Part shown: positions 12,201-22,631 of the stretch, in pieces
Numbering within the stretch: the first letter of the stretch is position 1
Layout of the letters: each line of letters begins with the position of its first letter
DNA from: Litomosoides sigmodontis
Lineage: Eukaryota; Nematoda; Chromadorea; Rhabditida; Onchocercidae
Direction: 5' to 3'
Assembly: GCA_963070105.1 (NCBI GenBank)
Contig: OY718803.1
Location: 11,002,327-11,066,326 of the forward strand
DNA: 64,000 bases
Translations under genes and position numbers: made by a program
Notes under the pieces: model-generated
The model's database searches: none
Seen by the model: only the letters and a program-made list of their open reading frames with translations
What the model was told of the DNA's origin: nothing

Positions 12201-13767
12201 AACTTGCAAACAATGAAAGGAATTTCAGTACAAACTGAGATGCAAGACAGGAAAAGGAAAAAGCCTTTTACTAATTTCTAAATCTAAGCTTCTGTTCTAA
12301 GCGGTTCAATGAGAAATGAATGCCTCAATGCATGAAAAATTGTTTCGCACTGAAAAGTGAAAATAACATTTCAGAAAAAAATGAGATTTCGCGTTTGAAG
12401 AGTGTAAATAACATTTTAATGACATTTTTTCATTTTTATCCAAGTCAAAGTATCTGTAAAATGTATTTCTAGTCAAAATGAAAAGTACGTTACGGTAGGA
12501 GTGGGAGCGGTTGTTTCAGAAGTGGATCGTTCAAAAGATAAAGAGCGGTGCCGTCCATCCGGAAATGAATTTGACGTCTGATGCTTAGTTTTTGTTACTT
12601 GTTGCTGTCCTCTGCAATTACTAATAACTTGCCGTTGTTAAATCATCTACAAAAGAATTGAAAATATTTTTATTGCCAGAATGCCAAAAATTTTAGCTAG
12701 AAATCTTCAAATTACTAATTTTGGTTCGATTGAAAATAAAAAAAGCGCAGGAATGAGACTTTTTCTCCGTGAAATGTACCGACTGCAAAACAATTAACAT
12801 ATTCTGCTCATTTTAACTAAAGGATATGCGGTTCCGGCATTAGGCCGGAGAGGGGACGAGGGAGAGACAGATCATTTGAACAGAAAAAAAGAGCAGCGGT
12901 TTGTTGGCTTTGCTAAAATTTCGAGTAAATAGTACCTGAAACGATTGCTGAGACGACGTCCAGGCAACGCATTCGGTGATTGGTCATTCTGTTAAAAATC
13001 AGAAATATTTTACATCGCTCATCTTTTATGAATTTTAAAGCAACAAACTGAGATATTTAAACAAAGGCACACGGACGTGGGTGAAACAAACGTAACACGG
13101 AAATTCAGTTAATCACCAACCCTGACGCACTTCTTCCGGCGACTTCTACGATTGGGTGCTTTAACATTCAGATAAATGCTACGCTTTTTTTCTGGCGTTT
13201 CATCCTGCAATTTGCTTCATTGAACAAGAACAAATTATTCTGGAAAAGCTAAGAACAAATTATTCTGGAAAAGCTAGGTTGAAATTATTTGCTTACAACT
13301 GTTAACCTCCTTTGCACAGTTTCATCAGCGAAAGCGTTTCTTGAAAACAAATTTTTTAACTTTGCACTTGTGTTTCTTAGCTTATGCAAGCATATAAAAT
13401 GATCCGCATATTAATGTCTCTTAAATTTGTTATCGTTAACAATTCATCAACAATTAATTCAAACTTCTAGATTGCTCATCGAATTTTTGTGAAAATGGTT
13501 AGTATCAAAAAAAAGATCGTTTAAAAAATTACACTTTCATTTACGTTTTCAAGAAGAATTTGTTCTCCTTATCAAATATTCAGCAAAAAATGCGCACAAC
13601 AAATTTTGCTTGCTATATCAAATTACAACTTATAGGGGTTACCTATAGATTAATTAGCACTTAATTAATTCCCACATGCGTTGAATACATTTCTGTAGTA
13701 ATTGAAAATTAAAAAATTCCCACAAACAAATTTGAATTAACAAATTTACTCGGCTTCTTCGGCTCAT
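9240..13767 (-). CDS. Protein tyrosine phosphatase with basic, Ser/Thr-rich N-terminal extension
   Basis: Classical cysteine PTP. The catalytic exons are clear: 10878-11001 (ends GMLPVNYQKNRYS), 10463-10575 (DVYCLDSTRVIL, NGDYIHANYV, FILTQ), an exon from 10221 (GPLPDTVNDFWEMIWQ, MLCKYVEEQKVKCAEYLP), 9647-about 9874 (LTVVHYQWTSWADK = WPD loop), and 9240-9575, which carries the P-loop VHCSAGVGRSGT and the Q-loop QTREQYLYIF. The WPD Asp, P-loop Cys/Arg and Q-loop Gln are all present, so it should be active. Upstream exons 13750-13767 (MSRRSR), 13121-13204, 12936-12988, 12494-12611, 12143-12183, 11846-11871, about 11618-11649, 11331-11453 and 11119-11250 encode a basic region (NRRSRRKK) and then a Ser/Thr-rich one. 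The exact ends of the exon near 11.6 kb and of the exon after KCAEYLP are uncertain. It converges on mL52. Confidence 0.88.
10604..10673. repeat. 39-bp tandem duplication in PTP intron
   Basis: The 31-base string starting tgttagtttttgaaagt occurs at 10604 and again at 10643, almost unchanged. A young tandem duplication lying just upstream (gene sense) of the DVYCLDS exon. Confidence 0.8.
13226..13275. repeat. 25-bp perfect tandem duplication in PTP intron 1
   Basis: The 25-base unit beginning aagaacaaattattctgg is present twice in a row, 13226-13250 and 13251-13275, without mismatch. Confidence 0.9.
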
Positions 13768-15164
13768 TGTCCGTTCCACAACCGATCGCACGACAGCTAT
13801 ATGACAAATGTAAAAATAAAATAACCCTCGGAGATCATTTTCTTTTATCCCATTCATCACATATGAATGCAAAGCAAAAAGAAATCAAAATTTAATTTTT
13901 ATTAAAATGCACTTAATGGTGGAATTCGCTAGTAACTGTACTGTAGGTGAAAAAAGAAACCCGTTTTTCCCTCTGTTTCTGTTTTCCAAGTAAAAATTCT
14001 CAATTGCAATTTAGCAGCTTAGAGTAATAGATTGAAATGTTTTGTAGAATTAAAATTCTCACTTTGCAAATTTAAATTTCCTGAGAAGGCAAACAAAGGG
14101 AAAATGTTACTTGTAGGCGTGTTACTTACGTGGGAATAAAATAGCGGACATTCTTCTTTTCGCTATATAAGTGCATTATGCGCAATCATGGCAATCAGCA
14201 CCGGCAACTTTCCCAGTCATTTCGTTGTCTGATGCGAGATATTCCTTCCCTATCTGTGGATGTATAGGTATAGGTATAGGTATAGGTATTAGGTACAGAT
14301 ATATGTGCGCGTGATGCATTCAAAGGTAGAAGACTTTCCAGACAGCAAGATAGATAGATGAGGATGGTTTCTGTCTGCAGTTGAGCAAGTTCATCGGGGC
14401 GTCAAGAGGTGGCGCAGAGGTTCCCAACTGGACACATCTCCTTTCTCCTCCAGCATTTATGCCTAAATACGACGACGACATCTTCCACACAAATCTGCCA
14501 GTCCACTCACTCACTTCTCACTCTAATTAATCTGATTTTTATTTGAAAATTTTTGAAAAAAAGAAATTAATGGATTTGTCAAGTGGCTTCTTAAGTAACC
14601 TTCGCAGCAGATTTTTTGCATAACTTTGCGCTACTGAATGAGCGATTGCAGTGCTCGTTGTTTGATCGATTTGTGAATCGTTGCAAATCTGTCGGAGGTT
14701 TAGGGTTCAAGTAGGATGGGAAATGTGAGCGGGTAAATCATCGTAACCTGCTGGTGCTATTTCTTCCAGGAACTGTTTTCAGGATGCTGTTGGATGGTAC
14801 TCTCGTAGTTCGGGAGTGAAGGTGCAAGTGAAGCAACGACTATCGCTCCTGAAGTGTTTGCTGCATACTTTTTATGCACTCAGAGTTGTAAATGGATAGA
14901 TAGTGATTGTTTTGAAATTGTTTGAGTATCAACTTAAACTACCATCGATCACTTTCGCATGCTCTACCTGACATACTTTGTTTTTAATTGTTTTGTAAAC
15001 TTTCCGAATAACACACTTCTTTAGCGCTAATCCTCTTAATGTAATAATTGATTGAAATAGTTAAAGCGTTCGGTGTTCGGTGTTGAAATTCGTTGAGCTT
15101 TTCACGACAGAATAAAGCGTGGAAATAAAGCGATGGCTCTTGTCCAGATGGTTACAGTAGGATA
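13768..15164. promoter_or_regulatory. Shared 5' region between PTP (-) and the 15165 gene (+), with a GC-richer island
   Basis: The head-to-head gap is 1.4 kb. It contains four copies of TATAGG (14263-14289) and a GC-richer island (about 14300-14520). The island is open on both strands: plus-strand reading includes LSKFIGASRGGAEVPNW, and minus-strand reading includes MSSSYLGINAGGERR. Neither has good splice sites linking it to the neighbours. It may be an unassigned 5' exon or promoter-associated DNA. Confidence 0.35.
14263..14289. repeat. TATAGG hexanucleotide repeat
   Basis: About four and a half tandem copies of tatagg. Confidence 0.85.
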
Positions 15165-18100
15165 ATGGGAAGGCAAGGTGTAATACAGGTTATCAAGCAA
15201 GAAATTATGGTAAGATAAGAAATTTTCACATCTTACTTGTTAGCGATGAAAAAAAGATTAAGTGGAGGAGGAGGAGGAAGAGTGAGAATGCAACTAGTAT
15301 TTTTTTTTTAAGTTTGGAAATGATTGCGCGCAAAATGCACATTTCTCTAGCAATTTAGTAAAAGTTGAATTAACTTAATTATTCAACGATTACTTCCATA
15401 TCACTTAATCTAGTTTTGGGATATTACATTATTCTGGAGTAAGTTTCGTTTCATTCATTTCAGGAAGAAATTAGTGGTTCTCGTTGTTTGCAAAGAAATT
15501 CCAACAAAACATTTCCTAAGAAGGAAGAAATGGATTCTGTTTCATCTACCGTCATTAGTACAACTGCCATCAATCCTATCTCATCATCCTCATCAATAGC
15601 AGCAGCGGCAACATCATCAACAACGGCAGCAGCAGCGACAGCAACAGCAACTCAACTATTACCGTTTAAAGGTGCCAATTTGATGCAGAGTTTGGAAAAA
15701 AATTGATTACTTCATCAAATTTACCACCGAAGCTAACATTTAGGTGATCATCGATGCTGATAATAGATATGATAATTGTGCTTACACTATGGCCTTGTTA
15801 CGCTATTTTCAGCAGTTTAATAAAGAAATTAATAATGAAGTTTAGGAATGCATATGTTTGAAATGGAACTCTTACTACCTTTCATACTTGTACAACAATT
15901 CACTAGCAGTACTTACTGTGTCACATATTTGAACACTATATGAAAAAGAATTACACGAATAAATTGACTTAGTATACGTAAATTAATAGTTAAAGTTTGT
16001 TACAAAAATTATTTCATAATCCCTGCGCTTATTGTGTTTAGATAGTATGTGATTGTGCATTACTGTTCATCAAAACAGTTATTTCTGGAAGATGGAAGCT
16101 GAAAAGGTGTCTTCCACCTAGAAAGAGATTATCTAAATGTTGTCCATGCATAATGCCAATATCGTTACCACAAATTAGCAGATCATTTAACCATCTTCAT
16201 GTATTTCTACATTCTTCAAACTAATTTGTTTTAATTAACAGGAACTTTTAAAATGATATGAATTCTCCGTTAAATGTGTAGCGAGCATTACAAGCACAGT
16301 TCTGCGGGTTTCAGTATTACTAGTACAGTGGTACATTATCGTTATAAGCATAAGAACGATGAATTTTTTTACGGATTTCCAAGTGAAAAATTTAAGAATT
16401 GTACGATTTACGATTTGAATTTAGGACAACTGGACGAAAGTATGTTGCGTCGTATGGATCCAGCTGATGACTTGCAATTGATGTGCACAAAAAAGTGTAT
16501 ACCATGTCATCGTTGTGGTTCATCGATGAAGTTTTTCATGCGTCGCGTAAAGTATTTAAATACTGTAAAGGTATTAGTGTATATGATATTCTCCCTTTTT
16601 TTGCGCATAAAATAAACGGTAGGAAAACGGTGATTAATCAGAGATTTTAACTTAAACATTAAAACTGTAAATAAGTTTGAAATTTTATTTATTCCGTGTG
16701 TTAGTTATATATCATGCAATATTGTTTAGAGTTTATATTTATACTTATGCTTTACAAACTCATTAATCTTGGAGATCAAAGGGACAGTAAAAATGTCTTA
16801 AAAGTTAATAGACCCTAGAATATCGGATAAGTTTGAAAAATTTTAATTTGAATTTTTTTGACTTTCAGGAATATCCAGCATATCGCTGTATGAAAAAGAA
16901 ATGCCAAACATTCCGATCACCGCGTACGTTAGCACGCGAGTGCAATATGCTACTTCGTCAAGGTTTTGGTGACGGAAGATTTATGAGTGTAGCGCCAACA
17001 ACTAATGCTACCAGACAACTTAAAGTATAATTGCATTTTCCTGAAATCGAAGTATATTGAGATTTCTCCTTCTTGAGAGAATGTTTTCGTTTCTTTTTAT
17101 ATGTAACTGTGCTGTTTGTTACAGGAGGCATTTCCTGATCATTTTAACAAGCAAGAAATGGATGCCTTACAAGGATTTCCTACCACTTTTAGAGATGATT
17201 TTGATGGTAATTATTTTCGATGTTCGATTTGCTTACTACAGTCATCAATCGTTACCATAATTATGACCTAATCATTACGATCACTGGCACTAACAACTAA
17301 AAGTAGTTGAAAATTAACTGCAAATTTTGACTATGCAGTAGAGCGGTATTGCCAAAACCAAAGAGGTTAACTTTATTACTGGATTAAAATGTTCTGGTAA
17401 ATTATCTATTCAAGACGTGGGAGTTTTATTCATCTACGGGTAAAAAATTGTTAGTTAACTTTTTGGAATTGAATACAATTCCAACTATTTTTTTACTGTC
17501 ACATTTGTATTGTTATCATCCTATCACAGATATGATTCCGTACTTTTTTAAACGAAGCTAGAGTGGAAATTCTAAACGATCAATAATATTTTAGCTTCCC
17601 AATATAAAAAGGGTGAAAATTTTGAATTAAACGAAATGAACTACTAAATGATTATTTACAGCTTTTTCCAATAATTCGACATTGCTAACCAATTCTGCCA
17701 CAAGTAGTATTATCCGTGAAAAGGAAGCGTGGTATGCGTTGAGAAATGCTAAACAATCGTTGGATATTTTAGCGCATACCGATGGAGGGCTTTCATTACG
17801 ATTGCATCGTATTATTAGCGAAATTCACGCACTCGCGGCACAGTTCAAGGAAATTCCGAAAAAGGAAGGTAAACGAATGGACATTTTTGGTACTTTATTA
17901 ATTTGATAATTTAGTGAAATGCAAAGTTATTATACTCTTTGATGATGAAATGAATGAGCGGAAAAAAAAATGAAGAATGTGCCGTAATGACATTGTCGGG
18001 TATTGTACGAAATTTCATTTTTTGTGAAGTTAACGAATATTTTAAAAAAGGAGCTAATATTAAGATTATTTTTCTGTAGTGTAATTGTAATATTTGACAA

Positions 18101-20340
18101 AGAATTCATGAATACAGCGTTGGAGTGCAACAGCGGATCAATGGAAACAGGTGGAATGCACGAAATTGACGATGAAGGTTATGAATCGATGAGACGATCA
18201 ACAGCTACCGATCTGATGTCGTTAACACTTGGTGGGGATTCACGATCATCGCTTGATACCGAATTAAAGTCTGAAACAAGCAGCATCGATTCATGTATTC
18301 TGATGAAGTAAGGAAATATTTTTTTTCTTTTATAGCAATTCTTGATTACAATCTGAGAATATGTCGCATCCGTTAAAATTAAAATTTTTTAAAAGTTGTG
18401 AAATACATTACATTTTTCCTTAATCTTAACGTGGGAAGTTAGTACCATTTCATCTAATTAATCGGATTTAGTCGCTTCGATCGTTTGATTTTTACAGAGC
18501 ATCGATCACCTTAATTGATTATTGCTAATATCATCTTAATATTTTGAATTATAAATACCTTTGCGAAATTGCTGCGCTCAATTTTGCAGAATGCCTTCCT
18601 CAACACCAGCATTGTCGCCTAGCATAGCACCAGTACAACCCTTGCGATGGATTAACATTTCGCGTCATTCACCGTCATTTGGCGTGAAAATGGTGGACAG
18701 CACTGGTGGTTATAAAAACATTATTTTTGTTAGATTATTTGCTATAAGCATACAGATTGAATCTTCACATTGAAAAGAGATTCATTTTCAAAAATTTAGC
18801 TTAAAAAAATTGTTTATAAATTCTACATTTAGTAACACGTCAAGTACTTGAAAGGAAGTATACAGTGGCGGAACAACAAGGCACCACTATTTGTGAATCG
18901 TGTTCGGTATAGCATGCTTCTTTCGTTTCTCGAATTTTGGTCTAAGTTAAACTGCAACTATCAATAGAAATTTTAAGGATAGAGAAGACGAAGTAGATTT
19001 GAGGAGCTAAATATTTTATAATAAGTGATCAGTTACAGTAGATTACAATTTCAGCTAGTATTTTTAAATTTATTCATAATGTTTCTCATGTTCAAATAAC
19101 TAATTATCATTCGACCATTATTATTTCATTTTGCAAATGTTTTGCTAAGGTTTGAAAATAAAATAATAAATGTGAATTTACTCGTTGTATTAGGAAATTT
19201 GTCAATTTAAATAATCGGAAGCAATTCTAGTGATTTTGATAATGATTAGTTGAAGAAAAAGATTTAGTAATCTTTTAAGAGTTCATTTTTAAATTAATGC
19301 AACTTTTTCTTCTGATGTTTTATTGTTCATTCTTTTCTGCATTTAGAATTGCCCCAATGGTAATATTGGTAGCTTGCATGATCATACCGCGATTCTACGA
19401 GCTAATACAACATCATCAACCTCATTACCTACCATAATGTACGATCAACAGTTGGCAAGTTACAACTATGGTGCAGCAATGAATACTTCAGTACGCTCTA
19501 ATATTCTTTGTCATTTAAAAATAATAGGATAATTGTTCGAATATAAAAGGAGTGTGTCCTATAATACTGTCATTATCATTTCCCCTTTTAATATTCTATT
19601 ACCGAAACAATGGTTTTATTGATAGTGTACTAAAAGCTAGTGAATTATGCCTTATCCATCAATGTTTGTTGTTGTCTTATGATATTACAGGTTGCGGAAT
19701 CAAACCCACAATTAGATACTATCGATAACATTGAAGGAATTTTGAAAAAAGAACCAATACCCATTTATGTACGACCAAGTGAGCTGTGCTTTGATGATAT
19801 AGCCGATAGTGGCGAAATATTAAGCGAATTCTTTATGCCATCATCGACGTCCAATTTTCAACCATCCAAATCCACTACGGCAAATGATACTACTCTTCAG
19901 TCTCCAGTATTAACAGTTTTTTATCTTCAATTGAATTGCTGATAAGACATATTAATTTAGCAAGTTGTAAATTAAATTTGTGATAAAGCTCAGCAGTGTT
20001 CATTAGTGCTTTTGATCAAATGTTACTTGAAAGCAATTTCAAAATGAGAAATTTATTCCAGTCAGTTCTCATCGTCTATTCCTTACACGTAAAATAATAT
20101 CATAGCAATTTACATAAAATCAAGTGACGGAAAATAGACGCAAAACTGAAATAATTGGTTAGTAATAAAATAAAAATGAAATACAATTATTAGCTTTTTC
20201 TTAAGGTAATGTCAACAGGACCAAGCACAGTACCATTGGTAACATTTGCGCAGCTTTGGAATTTTAATGAACAATATGATCATAAAGAGACGAACCCGCT
20301 TTCTTCACAAGCGACAATGTGTAAATTTTTCTTTTGCTAA
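15165..20340 (+). CDS. Unrecognised 13-exon protein with a Cys cluster (zinc-ribbon-like), probably nuclear
   Basis: Not recognised by name. Exons that join in phase: 15165-15209, 15464-15671, 16079-16106, 16282-16570, 16869-17024, 17125-17206, 17662-17868, 18118-18307, 18590-18708, 18833-18906, 19347-19490, 19691-19906, 20206-20340, about 630 residues. An N-terminal Ser/Ala/Thr homopolymer stretch (15.55-15.66 kb) is followed by HYRYKHKNDEFFYGFPSEKF. Next comes a Cys cluster, CTKKCIPCHRCGSSMKFF and YRCMKKKCQTFRSPRT, which is spaced like a four-Cys zinc ribbon. A helical segment follows (REKEAWYALRNAKQSLDIL), then Ser/Thr-rich acidic tails with CESCSNCPNG and KKEPIPIYVRPSEL. Basic zinc-ribbon plus low-complexity acidic tail suggests a DNA- or chromatin-bound regulator (inference). 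The last exon uses an unusual AAG acceptor. A GT donor-like site before the TAA means more exons could follow. Confidence 0.7.
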
Positions 20341-22221
20341 TTTGATGTAGTACTTTGATTTATTTGTTTTCAAAAATGCTGCTAAATGTAACATTGACAT
20401 TGACGTGTAACATTGATAATTGGTAATAGACATTGATAATAATTACATGTAGCATTGACGAAAGTCATTGTATATCTGATGGAATTAATTGGTGTTTGAA
20501 ATTGCGCATAAAGCGAAAAATGTGTTTTGAAGGTAATGAGTGCAACCTTTGTTTGTGGTTTGTCAGTTTTTAAGATTTATATTTGACGAAAGTAAGCACC
20601 TTTTTGATTTCAAAAAAAATTACACAATTAAAAATATAGAATTTAAATCTTAGTGTATTTCAGGTCCATTGTAATGATTGATGATGGTTAGACGAGCTAC
20701 CAACAATTAGCTTTTTCGCCATTTAGATGAACGATTTTTCTTCTGTTAAAAAGTGAATCCTATTTTCTTGTATTGATATTTTTTGCATGTTATTCCTCCT
20801 TGAAAAAATTAATAGGTTTGTCGACTAGCTTAATTTCTAGTTTTTTCTTCTTTCCATTTGCTATCAATGATTTATTGATTATTTCGGTTTATCTTGTTAG
20901 TTTCATTTAGCAACTATAATCTTGCGAGGCCTAATTTTTTATCTTTGAAATTTATAAATTTATAAAAACAAGATGATTGTACCTCATCTTCTTTATGCCT
21001 TTCCAATTCCGTTTCCTGTTTTCATGCATTCTATTATCCATCATCCGGTTACTGCTTATCTTGTTTATTCGAATTTCATTTGTAAAGTACGGGTTATAGC
21101 GACGAAGTTGTGACTTTTATCGATAATCAACTTGTTTTTTCTCTTCCAATTTTCTTACCTGTTACTTGGTCACTTCTTGGTATGAAACGATACCGACGTT
21201 ACTATGGTATTTCTTACGGTAATTCTCTCTGTTCGCTCTCCATCTTCGAACGATCATTTCTCAATTCGTTTTCACACATAATGAATAGAATTGGATCGAT
21301 AAGCTCAATTCCTTTGATTGGTAGAAAGATGACGGAAATCAGGAAGAAGTGAATGCTTAGTTGGAGTTTATATCTCAGTCTTTTCCATTCATTGTATTTG
21401 AAATAGAGTTTTATTGATCTCGTTTTCTAGTTTAATTTGAAGTTTTTGTCCCATCAAATAAATTTGTAACTTTTTTTTGTAGTGATTAACAGAACCTAAT
21501 TGGTGCTATCAACTATTGCCATGGAAATTGAAAGAAAATTGAAAAACGAAAAAGCAGGGCATAGTAAGCATCAAACGGCGATTGAGTTAAAGGAATTAGG
21601 CAGGTGAAATAACGAATAATGATGGCGAAAAAAGAATTCATATTCAGGAATAAAATATCACAAATGTATGGAATTGCGAATTCAATAAATGCGAGCTATT
21701 CCTGTAGGCTTTTCAGCAAATTAACACTTTCCTTTGATGAGACATGATGCCGGCTTAGTGTGGTGTAGTGATAAATGAGTGCTTACATCTACTCAAGCAT
21801 CACTGATATTAAAAGTGGTTGAGAAATAACACATGTAATTCATTTGAGAATGCTGAAAGATACCAGAATTGAACTGAATATGAGCGTCCAAATAAATTCT
21901 ATTTGAAACGCTTAAATAAATCTAAATAGATTTGAAATTAGTACGGAAATGGAAAATAGTAAATTGACTTTGAGTTAACAATTTGTGGTACATAAAGGCT
22001 AAAATTTCTCTTATGGGAGAGGCTTCAGATATGAGCAAAAGGTGACTCACATTAGTTAAGCCTAGCTTTAGCCTTTATCAGCGTACAGCTTTTGTCGCAG
22101 TGCATTTGTAATAACTTTAAAAAAATTTTCAAGATTTTACTTCACGCAGCGGCAGTTAAAATTATGGATCGAATCATTTGCTAAGTCCAAACTGAATGTA
22201 TGAAGTTGTAGGTGCAACTCT
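20341..22221. other. Intergenic, no recognised gene
   Basis: AT-rich DNA downstream of the 15165 gene. I saw no exon with matching splice signals. TACCTCA at about 20984 is a let-7-like heptamer but is isolated. Confidence 0.4.
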
Positions 22222-22383
22222 TTATTCTAATATGTGATGAGTGTTGCAGTGTTCCGAAATTCTGCATTTAAGATTCAGGCGGTAAATGTCGCAGTCCGTC
22301 GGCATTCTGTGATTCGATGTGAGCACATCAACCGACCCATCTCTTGTGCGACGTTGCATGAGAGTGTCATCGTTTGCAAGTGC
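22222..22383 (-). other. Open segment, possible exon, minus strand
   Basis: Reads open for 53 codons before a TAA at 22224-22222, with coding-like composition (TLMQRRTRDGSVDVLTSN, PTDCDIYRLNLKCRISEHC). The preceding stop overlaps a weak acceptor. It lies just 3' of the fukutin-family gene, whose own stop codon is already well placed at 22632, so its owner is unknown. The plus strand is also open here. Confidence 0.2.
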
Positions 22384-22631
22384 TCAGAAAATCATTTTGA
22401 GATATTTAAGATTTCGTTTCATTCGGCAGCCTTTCATGCTAGATGCTTTGCAAATGAATTGAAACTGTCATTGTTGTCAACTTTTTTCTTCAACTTGTAA
22501 AAATTGATGGATGTTTTGCTGCACATTGTTGCTATTCGATTGTTGTGATTCTTCTGCACGTAAGAAAACTTCTTGTTAACAACAGGCAACGATTAAAATT
22601 CAAGGAATCAATTACTTGCCGTTGCAATTCG

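Noticed and set aside
15165..20340. LIN-14 or a nuclear hormone receptor
   Set aside because: The Cys spacing does not fit a nuclear-receptor DBD. LIN-14 is described as a BEN-domain protein without such a Cys cluster. No lin-4 complementary CTCAGGG sites were seen downstream.
20982..20990. let-7 target site (TACCTCA)
   Set aside because: Single heptamer in AT-rich DNA, not shown to be within a 3' UTR.
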